Below are positions 37,076-48,681 of a stretch of DNA of 64,000 nucleotides, piece after piece. The stretch is taken from NCBI GenBank assembly GCA_028554755.1, contig JAPTOF010000006.1, forward strand, positions 17,793,001 to 17,857,000. The letters run 5' to 3'. Source of the DNA: Cordia subcordata. Its lineage: Eukaryota > Streptophyta > Magnoliopsida > Boraginales > Cordiaceae. The translations under genes and the position numbers were made by a program. The first letter of the stretch is position 1. The number at the start of each line of letters is the position of its first letter. The notes below the pieces were generated by a model that worked only from the letters and a program-made list of their open reading frames with translations, was not told where the DNA came from and ran no database searches.

Positions 37076-38829
37076 TGATATGCTTTTTGGTGCAAGCCCT
37101 AAAAGACCCGTAAGTGTACAGATCTTGAAGAATAGTGTGTACGAGTACGGGTGTCAAACCACAGGGAGGCATGAATTAGTGGAAGAAATTCTATGCTAGT
37201 GTGCTATAGAAAAAGCTTAAAAAAAAACCTAGACTAACATGTTTTTTTGTACTTTTTAGATTTTTGGGAGCTAAGGGAAAAAGATGAAAGACTATACTAT
37301 AAATGCATTAAGGAAAAGAAGGAAAGAACTAAGCTAACTTAGGGGATTGAAACAAGGGAAAGGTGATTGGGTTACCTGCACTTGTGAATGGGTGATTTTA
37401 GAGCCTTTATGCTATGGGATTCGGGGATTGGCTTTCTACATAAAGCTTATAAAACTAAGTAACTAACTAGTGTCCTAGTTACACCCTAGGACATGGTGCG
37501 GGTCTATCCCTAAGCGTGCACACTTAGAGCTACGGCATGGTTCATATGTACCTAAGAGGGATAGAAAGCTACCTAGGTGCCCTAGAACAATCTTACACTA
37601 GTTCCTAAACCATTAGCAGGATTTAAAGCTAAGACCTAGGGTTCCTAGGGCCGACTAAGCCTATCCGGACTCCTATTAGCTAGATTTAAAGCTAAAAATA
37701 ACTAGATCTAAACTAGTCCTAACTTATTTACCATTATTCTAGGGACACTAAAATGGATTAATACTTAGTAAGAGCAATCCTACATGTTTTAGAAAGGATT
37801 CAAGTATCAACATGTAGCATTGATTCAACATGTATTCACTATAAGGCATATTTCATACTCACATAGACGTGAATAGAATCAGCCCACTTCATATTATCCA
37901 TAATCACACATATAGACAAGAATAATTTGAGGATTAGAAGTGTTCTACAGCAAATACAACCTAATCTATATATATACAACTCATTCAAGCACTACATCAA
38001 ACACATAGACATGAATTGATATAAAGCTTCTAAAAATCATAACAAAGTATGTATATGTATAAGCCAATAAAATCCCTTAATAAAAAGTATATACATCAAC
38101 CCATTACACAAGTTAGGTACCCTAAATCATCTATTCAATCATGAAGTAAATAAGAATGAAAAAGGTTATAGAAATATCCCCTTTCATCCTCTCTTGTTTC
38201 CTTACAAACTTGAGCAAATCTTCACCAAGTAGTGTTTGAATCCTCCAAAATCAACGTCATTTCAAGTGGATGTGTATGTTAGTATGTGAATCAAATGTGG
38301 GTGAGAATAGTGTTTTGTGTGTGAGAAATGGGTATGTGTATGGGTTTTCTCTAATCTTCTTTAACAGATGAAAAGTCGAGTTTTTATAGCATCTACTGCG
38401 CACAGTCGATCGACCCGCTTCTTAACTCGTCCAGCTTTTCAAGTGATGCTCTCTGGACTGCTTGGTCGGCCGGCTTCTGGAGGGGGTTGACCAACTTAAA
38501 ATGAGGTCCTGGAGTAGCTGGTCGACTTGCTCCTCTAATTGGCCTTCTATTGTCTCTTTCTTGCTCTCGGCCTTTATCAGACAACTTGTACCTCTTCTAT
38601 CTTCATCGTCCGTCCTTGGTCAAGCTCTGTTTCAACCCTATAGCTCACCTAAGCCACAAAATTAAGCATTTAGTATAGCATTTGACTTAGACACTCAACT
38701 ATGTACATTTGCTTACGCTTAAGCCTAACTCTAGTATATGTGCTATACTAATGCATCTTTTAAAGCTTAATATACCTCTTAAACATAGGCAAATAACACC
38801 ATAAACGCACATAAAAACACAACACATCA
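37076..38829 (-). repeat. 5' LTR of the minus-strand element
   Basis: 1,754 bp, TGATGTGTTGTG...GCATATCA in minus orientation. A TATA-like GCTATAAAAACTC lies near 38,390. TTAGCT/AGCTAA hairpin boxes lie near 37,612 and 37,675. It pairs with 17,056-18,902. Confidence 0.85.
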
Positions 38830-40203
38830 CTAGGCCTTTGCCAACATTGAAGAAAAGGTGACCTAGCTATTTTAATCCCAAGGGCAAGAGGCCCTTGAGA
38901 GTGCATCTCAGATTTCAGGAGTTATCTCAATTGTCTAACTAGTTGAAGGTGGGTAACATACCAACCAACACTATTATAAGGAACCAGTTAGGATATTGAC
39001 CCAACCATCTTAAGGATAAGACCAACCCTAGGGTACCAAACTTGGACATACCCAAGCAGGTTGGTTAAGATTAGGAAGTATCCATTCACGACTGAAATTG
39101 TCAACGAACTAATAATAAGGGATTACGTAGCTTCTCAATTGCCAAAGTATGATATGAGCATTAATTTTGAGGATCATGCACTAATCATTGATCAAGAAAT
39201 GCTCTTCCACAATGGGATATACACTGCGTGATGTGAGGCTTCCCAATGACAGTAGTCAGTATGGCTTAGGGATGTTACAATGAATTTCCTCCAGACTCCA
39301 TATCCTCTTTTGAGCAGTTGGCCATGTAATTTGTGGACTGTTTTGCTAACAACAAGATGGTACAAAACTCTACATCAGTGCTTATGACTATTAAGTAACA
39401 GAAGAAAAAGACTTTAGGAGAGTATGCCTATCGTTGCAATGACACAACTCTTTCCATCCTTAAGCTGAATGATATAGTTTCTTAAGAAGCATCCATGTTA
39501 GGTTTGTGCAATGATAACCTAGTGGCCTCCTTAGCCAAGAAGGAGTCATGTATCACTTGGAACCAAAAGTATATGTTGGCCGAGGAAGTCAAGATATCAT
39601 AGAAGTGTTGGGAGATAAAGGGAGGGAGAGGACTCAAGTAGTGGAAAAAATGGAGAGAAAATTAGGTTAAGACCCAGACCAAAGGTCTAGAATGTTGAAT
39701 ATGCCAAAGTACCCAAGCAATACACTTCTGCTAACTGAATATTAGGTAGAAATGTTGCTATTACAAAGGGACAATAAGGATTTAAAATGGGTGCTAATGA
39801 TGAGGAACGACCTTGAGAAGAGGGATAGTACAGAAGAGTGATAGTTTTATCAAGACATAGGCAACATACAAAGAAAGTGTGAAAACTTAAAGGAGGCCAT
39901 TGAAGAGTTGGTATGCAAAAAGAAGTGGGATTGGTATGTGGCGGTGCATTAAAAATATGAAGTCGGGAGTAAAATCCAGACAAAAGTGGTTGGTAGCTAA
40001 CCCTTTGAGTGATTAACACAACCACGGCAGGTTTGGTAGCCAGGGGAAAAAGTGCAACAATATGCAAATAGTATTTCTAGGCTTTCTAGATTGTACCAAG
40101 AAGAAAATGAACAAGGAGAGAACAAGATCAGGCTTAGGCTTAGAGAAACTGAGTGACCTATTTAGATGTTGATTTGGATGAACTCACTATCCCGTGCAAT
40201 AAT
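38830..40203 (+). pseudogene. Tat-lineage gypsy gag remnant
   Basis: A plus-strand reading through many stops gives the Tat/Retand-type gag pattern. Visible blocks are DIHCVM*GFPMTVVS, NEFPPDSISSFEQLAM*FV, DCFANNKM and KKKTLGEYAYRCNDT. Then come LASLAKKES near 39,280-39,600 and KCENLKEAIEELVCKKK near 39,880-39,930. No intact frame is left. This is the outermost element of the right-hand nest. Its later parts follow at 44,045, 47,023, 48,436 and 52,938. Confidence 0.65.
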
Positions 40204-41978
40204 TGATGTGTGTGATTTGTGCATGTTTGTATATAGTATTTGTATACACGTTTTAGGGGTTTTTAGAGCTTAATTGGTGCATTTAATGTAATACTTATGC
40301 ATAATGGATGATATTTATGCATAATGAGTCCAAATACATAAATGCTGCACTAAGTGCTATATTTCATGTTTTAGATAGGTTTTGAAAAGGTTTAACTTGA
40401 ATGAGGAACAAAACGAGCTAACAAATGGAGACTGAAAGAAAAAGAATGAATAATAAAGTAAATTGGTGGAACCAGTCGAGTGCAGTGGAGCAACTAGTCA
40501 ACCGGCAGGGGGTCTACCGGTATGATTAGAAGGGTTTACCAAGTACCGATCGATGGGTTTGATTGACAAGTAAGACTAGAAAGCTTAAGATTTCTACCGG
40601 TCAAGCATTAAGATGGTATCGATCGACCATACCGGTGGATTGGTAGTCACAATGAAGAGTTTATAAACAACATGTTTAAGTTGATTTTTAGGAAAGGAAC
40701 TTTAGAAACAAAAACCCTAACCCTTTTACCCATTTCACCAACACGAAAATACACTATCCACACATTAAACTAAGTGAGGATTGAAGCTTGTAACAAGAAT
40801 TTGAAGAGATTTTCTTTGAATTGGAAGCAACATTTAGGGAAGTTCTTGTTGTTCTTTCTCTATTTCTTATAAATATGTTGCTTGATTAGGCTAGGTCCTT
40901 GGGTGTTTATTGTTGGATATTAGATTAGGGCTTTGAATAAGTGACTTGTTAACTATCTTTGGCTCTTAATACATGCTTGTTTATATTGTTCTATGGCTTG
41001 ATTCAAAGATGTCTATGTTCTTGAAAATGGGGCATGTCTATGAGTTTGATAAAATGCCAAAGTGAAAATTCGTGTATAATTTGTGTATTAAATGCTTATA
41101 TCTTGCTTCTGTGATGTTGATTGATGGTTCTTCATTCATGTTGAAGCTAGGTTATGTTTCTTTTAGTTTTAAATCCAACTAATAGGTTTCCAACTAGTTT
41201 AATCCACCTTAAATAGACTAGGTTTTAGCTTTAAATTCAGCTAACAGTTTAGACATTAGGGCTAGATTCAAGCAACATCAACCACGACTTAATTAACTAA
41301 GCCCAAAATTCCTAGGTCATAAGGACCATGCTAGAGATAGACCACCACTAAGGCCTAAAGGATAATAAGGTTAGTTAGTGAGACCCGATGAGAGAACTTA
41401 GTTAGTTAAGTTTGAAAACTACAATTGGCTTTGAGAATTCTATGCTATTAAGAGTCAACAATTAGGGACAGGAGTCCATTTTTAATTGGAAGATAATATG
41501 GTTAATTAGCTAGGGACCTCAATAGAGTAATCAAAGCCATAAATAGATCGAATCATTTTCTTGGCCCACGCCTATTTGCAAAACACAATCGTCTTAGATC
41601 CTCTTCTACCTTGTAGAGTTTTCTTTCTTTAGCTTGGCACCCATAGTTCCTCCATTAGTTTAGGTTTAATTTCCATTGTCCAGAGCTCCTTTCCATCCTA
41701 AGAAAACAAACACATGTACATAGTTACTCTTAGACACATTAGCATGTAGAGACCAAACTAAGGAGCCTCCTTGTGAAGATGATACTTGTACACGCACACA
41801 TTGTATCAAGAATGATCCATACACTTGTGGGTTAAGACTTGGTTGTATATTTGCACTTTAAATTCCACACAACTAGTCAAACGGTCAAGTTTTTGGCACC
41901 ATTACCCGGGACGGTGATGTAGTCGACGACCAACCAAGTTGAAACAATCAATAACCTACCATAAGCATGGTCAGAGTC
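40204..41978 (+). mobile_element. Athila-type LTR plus primer-binding site, element otherwise lost
   Basis: The LTR runs from TGATGTGTGTGATTTG at 40,204 to ACGGTCA at 41,887 (1,684 bp). A primer-binding site TGGCACCATTACCCGGGA at 41,894-41,911 and about 70 further bases follow. The rest of the element is absent, so this is the 5' end of a truncated insertion. The LTR carries the hairpin pair at 41,163-41,182 and 41,225-41,244 and a TCATAAGGACCATGC word near 41,313. Confidence 0.7.
41163..41244 (+). other. Paired LTR hairpins (TTAGTT/AACTAA and TTAGCT/AGCTAA type)
   Basis: Box 1 (41,163-41,182) has stem TTAGTT/AACTAA and box 2 (41,225-41,244) has stem TTAGCT/AGCTAA. Starts are 62 nt apart. 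Compared with 63,138 the stems differ on both sides in a compensating way. Confidence 0.7.
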
Positions 41979-42530
41979 TGATATGCTATTCGTGAGCACA
42001 AGCCTAAATAGCCCGCAAGTGCACGATACGTGTGTAGTAGAGTGTGTGCGAGTGCAGGGTCGAATCCACGAGAAGGGCTAACGTGTATAGTGTCCTAAGC
42101 TAAGTGCGTCCTAAAAGCTACGTGTTGAGGTCCTAACTACAATGTTTCTGGGGTTTTTGATTTAAAGGGAGCTCGGGAAAAGTAAACCTAATCTAAGAAC
42201 AAGGAAATAAAAAGGTAGTTTGTCTGTGTGTGATAGGGGAATCAAGCGATCTAAGGGGATGCCAACACGTAGAAATGGGAAATAGGGTGATTATAGCTTG
42301 CAAATGGGTGATTACTACTTTTTGTTAGGGTTGCTTGATGGATTAAATTTAGTTGCGCTCATCTAGTCTCCTAATTAACCTCCTAATTACACCCTAAGAC
42401 TCAGTGCGAATCCTTCCCTAAATGTCGACCCCTAGAGCCACGGCATATGGTCTTTATGACTTAGGGCCATAGGGCGAGCTAGTTAGGATTCTAGGTGACT
42501 TAGATCGATCTAACCCTAGCGTCTAAACCG

Positions 42531-42611
42531 TTGGCTGGATTTAAAGCCAAGCCCTAGTCCAACTAAGGTCGACTAACCTACCCTGAAACCCATTAGCTGA
42601 TTTAAAGCTAA
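42531..42611 (-). other. Paired LTR hairpins in the minus-strand solo LTR
   Basis: The box at 42,531-42,550 has stem TTGGCT/AGCCAA and the box at 42,593-42,611 has stem TTAGCT/AGCTAA, starts 62 nt apart. Both stem types therefore occur within one LTR. Confidence 0.7.
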
Positions 42612-43234
42612 GGGAGACTCGACCTAGGCTAGCCATTAGTTATGCACCACTGATCATTATCACAATAGCGGGTATTAGCGTTTGAGCACAAAGCAAACAC
42701 ATCTAGGGCATGGCGTTCGAGAATATTCTGGAGTATTCTACTACTAAGCACATAGACATACTTAGATTACACCAATTAAAGCAATGGCACCCGACATGTA
42801 TGTAATAGAAGCTATTTATGCTGTTAAGTATGCTACCACACACATAGACATGTATACAGTCATACCCATTTTATGTAATCACTAAACAAACACATAGACA
42901 TGCTAGCATAATGATTTAGAAATGGTTAATAACACAATAGACTTCAATATACATATGCTACATCATTGAGGCATTTCAACAAACACATAGACATGTATGT
43001 AAAATAGCCTTTGAAGCCCCAAGCATAAAGCATATATACATAAATCCATCAAGTTTCCATTAATAAAAAGTAGTAGTCAATCCATAAATACAAGATATAA
43101 TCACCCTCAATAGCTCTAATCACACATAATTAGCTTAGGATAAAAGAGGGAATACCCTTCTATCCATAACCAAGCTTTACAGTCCATGAGCTATGCCTAA
43201 AATCCTAGTGTTTGATCCTTTTGGATCCTTGATT

Positions 43235-43320
43235 CCAAATGTTAAATGTGTTTAAAAGTGAGTGTGTGAGGTGATTTCCAAATGTTAAATGTGTTTAAAA
43301 GTGAGTGTGTGAGGTGATTT
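43235..43320. repeat. Exact 43-bp tandem duplication inside the solo LTR
   Basis: Two copies of a 43-bp unit starting CCAAATGTTAAATGTG, at 43,235-43,277 and 43,278-43,320, identical by eye. It is a late duplication, younger than the LTR itself. Confidence 0.9.
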
Positions 43321-44044
43321 TTGGTGGATTTTGGGTTTAGAGAAATGGGTGTTTGATTTGGATGTTGTTCTCCTTAAAAAAGGGCTAAAAAGTGGCTTAA
43401 ATAGAGCTTTCAGCGCATCCAGCTGGGGGCCCAACCGGTCTTCTAGCTTTGGGGCTAGGTTTTTCGGATAAAATTGGCCCAGATTCTGATCCGGCCTGTC
43501 AATCTCAGCCGGTCAATCGGCCTTGACTAGAGGTCGACCGGTCTTGACAGTAAAATGTCCATATCTTGCTCATTTTGGCTCCGATTCGTGCACCATTTTT
43601 TTTAGGGCTTCATATCATTGTGGGGGATCTTCCAAGCCATCTTTTGCACCATAAAACATATCCAAAGTTTGTCCATGTCCTTTTTAGTTTGCAAGATTTG
43701 AATTTCACTCACGTTACGCTCGATTTTGCCTCGGTCGCTCCTTCTTTCGCCCGGCCACTTCCAAATGCACTTTTCTTCCTTCCTTTATGTCCAAAGCACC
43801 CTTGGAATTGTTCCACACACCAAGAACCCTCAATCAAGCTCTAATTATCTCTCCAAATCATGCCTAAAACAAGCAATAAATGCGCATTAGTATAGCATTT
43901 AAGTCTTAACTTCAACTATGAACATGTAAACTCTAATATGCATAAGTATGACCTAAATGCTATACTAATACACCAAATGAAGCTCAAAACACCTCAAAAC
44001 AAGTATATACTTGCAATACATAAACACACAAAACAAACACATTA

Positions 44045-45161
44045 GAGTGAATTGCACTATGCCTAGAATACTAGAGAATATAGGAAGCTTAGCATATGTC
44101 CTACACTTGGGCGTATTTAAACAGCTGTAGTAAGACAAGCTCATCTTGCCCTACTGTAAAATTGTCTTGTCATACTTTTAGTCATAGAAGTCAACCTAGA
44201 AGGAGTCCTTCTCTTACCAATCAGTGTTAGTGTAGGTAATAGGGTAGTTGACCCAACAACTTATTTTGTTATAGTAAGTGTAATCCACCTAGAATGGGAT
44301 CATTGGGTATGTGACTCTTAATAAACTTAGGGTAGTAGTATCTACCAACTACCAAGTAATGAAGTTCTTGGCAAAGAATGACATATACACACTTTGAGGG
44401 GATTAAAAGGTAACAAGAGAATGTTATTCAACCTCACTTAAGCCTAATTACTGGGATAAGATATAAGTAGAAGAGATGAAGGAATGGGAAGACTTGAGGA
44501 AGTGTTCCTTAATCGAAGAGATGGAGGAAGTCAGGCCATGTGCTGGGACAAAAAGACTTGGTTGAGGATAGAAATGGAGTCAAGATACAAGAAGGAAATG
44601 AAAGAATTCCAGTAAGAGAACAAGGACGTTTATGCCAAGAAATTAGAGAGTATGAAGGAGATTGAGCCGAGGGCAACGAACAATGATTTTATGTAAAGCC
44701 AGTAGTGCTGCCAACTAAATGTTTGATCTAGAGAAAAATAAAGTGTTCCACAAAGAGGTCAAGAAGCTACTAAAGATTGGGCAAATCAAGGAGGTAAAGT
44801 AACTGGCATAGGTGTCTAACATGTTGCTTGTCAAAAAGAACCCACACGCAAATGAAGGTTGTCAATCAACTTCATTAATCTCCATAAATCTTGCCTGCTT
44901 GGCAATTTTCTGTTTTGGGTGTAGACCAATTTGTCAACTCGACGGTTTGGGTGAAAATCGTCAAGGTTTATGGATGCATTCAAGAAAGATCAGGATGGCT
45001 CCAATGGATCAAGAAAATATAGTCTTTGTAACAGACCAGGGGCTATACTATTATTAAGTGATGCCATTCAGTCTCAAGAATGTAGGGCCACATAATAAAG
45101 GATGGCTAATTGTGTGTTCAAAGATCAAATAAGAAGAAACATCAAAGTTATGTGGATGACG
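44045..45161 (+). pseudogene. Tat-lineage protease-RT linker and RT remnant
   Basis: Broken plus-strand frames read VSTNYQVMKFLAKND...GD*KVTRECY (about 44,340-44,420), FDLEKNKVFHKEVKKLLK and SNMLLVKKNPHANEG. Then ENIVFVTDQGLYYY*VMPFS and SLKNVG follow up to about 45,080. This is the Tat-type order: linker, RT finger, LVKK, then TDxGxYxYxVMPF-LKN. The copy is cut at the YVDD codons by the solo LTR at 45,162 and resumes at 47,023. Confidence 0.7.
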
Positions 45162-47022
45162 TGTTGGATCGATAATATTATATGTGGCCTATCCTAATTT
45201 ATATTTTCAAAAAATTCTACCTAGTAAACATGCTAGGAAAATAAAATAACCACATAACACACACAAGAACATGCTTAAGAATATATAGAACATAACTAGT
45301 ATTTGCAAAATATGTAAAGCTAACTTCTTGAAGTGTGGGGCCTTTGATGAAGCTAAAACCATCACAAGCTTTGTTCCCGCTCACGAACAAAGGCCACAAA
45401 AAAATTTTACTATAAGGGTGTCGCAATATGCAACTCCCTAGTCTTCTTCCTTATGGTTAAAGAGACTTATCTTAAGAGAATAGCCTTTTGTGTAGGAAGA
45501 AGTAAAGTAATATGCCCTTGAAAATCTAGAGCAGAAAACCACACAATAAATGTGTACTATTTGTTATAGTATCCTCTTACCAAAATGGAAGAGATCAACT
45601 ACAAAATTTTTGGATGATAGAAATGGTTTAAGGTCTTGCCTATTTATTAAAAAATTTTGGCACCTAAACCTTGTAAACTTCTCATGTGGGAAACTTTTTC
45701 CTAATAGTAAATGTTTGCCACATGTCATGGAAGTTACTTGTATGATTTGAATTCTTCATGGAAATTACTTGTATAATTTGAATTCGCAATCCAAATCCAA
45801 CACATAGTCCATAATTCATGTGAAGGCCCAAGCCCAATAAGAAACCATCCAAGCCTAATTAGGTTATCTTGGACTCTAAAGAAAGCCTAAACCCAATTCC
45901 AAGCTTTGGCCCAATAAGGCTATTACCACAATGTGGGATTTGCTCTTTTAAGATTACTCTCTCAAAGTCATTTCAACTAGGGAAGGGACCAAGAAGACAC
46001 AATTAACCTTGGCTTCCAAAAATAATAAAAAATGTCCTTGCCTAATCTAGGCGACATAATAATTATTTTTAACTCCGATCTATTCCACCATAAGATCAAA
46101 GTTGCACTCCAAGAATAATTGGTATTACCCAAAAGCTTATCACAAAAGAATGTGAACTTTGTCTTTAACCTACTGAATAACTGATCATAATGCCCCTCTA
46201 TGTATACCCATAACTAAGGTCGGTCCTTTAGTCTGTGTACTATCACCTCCTTAGCTGCATCTTTTCTTTTGGGTCTCAAGTGCTATTACCAACCATCCTT
46301 GGTTATGGAATCTCTTGATCTCGGGAGCGACCCTCAAGCCATATGACCAATACACTCATAACGGTAGTATCACTAGATCTAGATTTGGATGATAAATATG
46401 GACAATCCCAAAGGGAGCACATAGATTACATATTGCATATGCATGTTCCAATTAGTTAGAACTTAGCACTCAATGCACAGGGTTATTAATCCGAATAAAG
46501 TAAGATCTCACCCAAAGTGAATCAAAGTGCCAAACCCTAACTTCATTAGTTCATCCACATATGCTCGAGTTTAAGAGAACTAATCATTTAGTAATAGTGA
46601 GTATCTCGTTTTCTTTCTTTGATATTACGTCTCTAGAAAACATACTCACAATGGTCCTGTCAAATACGTGACACACGTACTATTGAGATAAATCTAGAAA
46701 GTCCTTCAATGACTAGGTAGATCACCCTCAACGAGGAGACTTGCTCAATATAACCTTATCCCGGTAGAGTGCCCAACACTACCATTCGGTTACAGTCTCA
46801 ATTTATGAGGTGACTAAATCTAGACTTGGACCTACTGTATGTCCAGCCTCACTGCGCACTCAAGTCATTAGTTCAAGTCAAGGGACCTTTATACATACAT
46901 CAATAAAACATACCAGAGATAATATGTAAAAAACTCATAATGCCATTTAATAAAATGATTATACATTGTTTGACATCCAAAATGTCAATATAAGTGAGCT
47001 TTAGGGCATACTAATCCTAACA
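45162..47022 (+). mobile_element. Solo LTR, probably Ty1/copia type, with perfect TSD
   Basis: 1,861 bp, starting TGTTGGATCGATAAT and ending AATCCTAACA. The flanks TGACG (45,157-45,161) and TGACG (47,023-47,027) match perfectly. No coding sequence or primer-binding site lies inside. The TGTTGGA...CCTAACA ends and the GGGCATACTAATCC 3' block are of copia style, but the superfamily is an inference. An imperfect 31-bp tandem repeat (TCATGGAA(G/A)TTACTTGTAT...) lies at about 45,725-45,787. Confidence 0.8.
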
Positions 47023-47480
47023 TGACGTGCTCGTGGAGAGTAAAAAGGCCTTCAATCAATTGACTGACCTTTAGGAGGCCTTTTAGAGAATAAGAAAGTT
47101 TAGGATAAAACAAAATCCAAACAATGTGCCTTTGGAGTATAAGCCAGGATAATCCTAGGCTCTATGGGCACTGATCGAGGAAGAGAAGTCAAGCTAGATA
47201 AGATCAAGATGATTTTAGACCTCAAATCACCAAAGTCAACCAACGATGTCCAAAAGTTGATGGGCGAAGTGTCAACTCTAAGTCAATTCATGTCCTAATC
47301 TAAAGACATATATGTAATATCGTTTAAAATTTTAAGGACTTTAAAGGACTTCATATCCATTGAGGAATGCTATAAAGCCTTTGAAGGATTGAAAGAATAC
47401 TTAGCTGTATTGCTCAATAATTACTTGATTAGAGGAAGAGAAGATACACCATATGTACTTAGCTAGTGTTTCCTCGAAAA
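47023..47480 (+). pseudogene. Tat-lineage RT end and RNase H start
   Basis: It continues the frame cut at 45,161: the YVDD block completes as VDDVLVESKKAFNQLTDLQE. It is followed by KIKMILDLKSPKSTNDVQKL-like and AFEGLKEYLAVLLNN-like stretches with many stops. The end near 47,480 is vague. Confidence 0.65.
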
Positions 47481-48435
47481 ATCTTTCTTCTCACCATAAT
47501 TCCTCAGCCACAACATTGGCTAGGTTCTAACTTTCTGTCGAGGAGACCATATCCTCTTGCAATGCCTCTGAGTTCACTTAGTTTCTTTGCATAAACTTAC
47601 ATTAAAGGATTCTTTTTTGGCCCTAAACTCAATTCCTCGTCCTATCATTCAAGCACTAATTAGAGCAAGTCGATTGAGAAGGGACAAAAATCTAGAGCAA
47701 ATAAGATGGAATGAATAAGCAATGTGCTTGATCATAGATCATATTACCATGATCGAGTGTTTACAAAGGGCCCACGATAAATAACTCTCTTTTTGGATAT
47801 AAATCTAGTGGCACCATAAAGTTAATTATAGTGGCTGTGTTTGAATTAATAACACCATAAAACTAATTATAATGAGCATGTTTAAACTATCTACAGTACA
47901 ACATTGTTATAAAGTGGATTACAACAACTACCGTTAGGCTATTTGGACTAAGCTATGACTAAGCTAAACTACTTAGCCTAAGCTATGATTAAGTTGGGCT
48001 ACTTCGACTAAGCTATGAAATATAATAAAAGTTTAATGGTTGTAGAACTCCTTTCTTTTGAGCATCAACTAGCTTTTATTCTTAAAGCTCCTAAAATTTC
48101 TCAACAAATTAGTTAGGCCATGGAGCTATATCAGGTTGTGGACTTTGACTTTGATTGGCCACTAATTTCTTCCCTAAATCCCACTCAAAAGTTGTTGCTA
48201 CATGTGCATTTACTTTGACTCAGTTGTTATTTTAGGTCACGTGCTCTTTATGTGCCACATTTTGCTCCTTAGCTGCATATTAGTTGTTTAGCACTTTAGC
48301 TTCATGCTTTTGGCCTTATTGTCTCTCTTCTCTCTTCTTGGGCGTCATCAGCCTTTTTCTTCCCTTCAGCCATCAAGTTGACAAATGCAATTTTTGGGTG
48401 CAAACAACTAGCCCAGGCATCACCGTTGCAGCTGC
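47481..48435 (+). mobile_element. Tat-type LTR-like insertion
   Basis: From about 47,700 it shows CACCATAAA(G/A)(T/C)TAATTATA repeats and AGCTATGACTAAGCTAA repeats. It ends near 48,405 with CAAATGCAATTTTTGGGTGCAAACAA. The same order of blocks is found at 53,080-53,807. It separates two parts of the host RNase H. The left edge and any target duplication could not be fixed. Confidence 0.5.
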
Positions 48436-48681
48436 CTAATAAAACAAGAAAGACAAGAGAAGTCGCTAATCTATTATGTTAGCCAAATATTAGAAGGATG
48501 GATGCTACAACACCAAATGATAAAAAACTCTCGCCATACTTCAAGGCATACCCCATATGATTTATGACCAATACACCCCTCTGGCAGCTCTTACAAAAAT
48601 CAAAGACTTTGGGGAGGATGTTGAAGTGGTCACCAGAACTCGAGCAATTTGAAATAACTTGCCAGTCCTGAACTGGAGATT
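48436..48681 (+). pseudogene. Tat-lineage RNase H piece
   Basis: Broken frames read IYYVSQILEGWMLQHQ, then MTNTP-like and FGEDVEVVTRTRAI-like sequence, and end in LASPELEI. This matches the Tat RNase H order YYVSKAL...EK...Y...HP...TN.P...L..... At 48,681 it is cut by an LTR, and the reading frame resumes exactly at 52,938 (LEI then ASIKALVLVDFVVECTH). Confidence 0.65.

Larger units (their letters stand above)
17056..38829 (-). mobile_element. Athila-like Ty3/gypsy element (minus), split by a second element
   Basis: This LTR retrotransposon reads from right to left: 5' LTR 38,829-37,076, primer-binding site 37,069-37,052, gag and pol from 36,803 down to about 31,135. A plus-strand element occupies 20,259-31,090. 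The non-coding 3' part is 20,258-18,903 and the 3' LTR is 18,902-17,056. Both LTRs begin TG and end CA, and flanks CCAGG (17,051-17,055) and CTAGG (38,830-38,834) are a 5-bp target duplication with one mismatch. Without the inner element it is about 10.9 kb. It carries many stops and shifts and is not autonomous. Lineage is inferred from gag, the DLGS protease and a PBS resembling the 3' end of tRNA-Asp. Confidence 0.85.
41979..44044 (-). mobile_element. Solo LTR of a gypsy family (minus)
   Basis: 2,066 bp. In minus orientation it starts TAATGTGTTTG (TG mutated to TA) and ends GCATATCA. The flanks GAGTC (41,974-41,978) and GAGTG (44,045-44,049) are a 5-bp duplication with one mismatch, and no internal region is present. 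It belongs to the same broad family as the solo LTR at 61,737-63,772. Hairpin boxes are at 42,531-42,550 and 42,593-42,611. Four to five ACACATAGACATG words lie at 42,740-42,990. Confidence 0.78.

Noticed and set aside
38830..40203. Endogenous pararetrovirus remnant
   Set aside because: The readable blocks are Tat-type gypsy gag, continued by gypsy RT and RNase H further right. No movement protein or coat protein pattern is seen.
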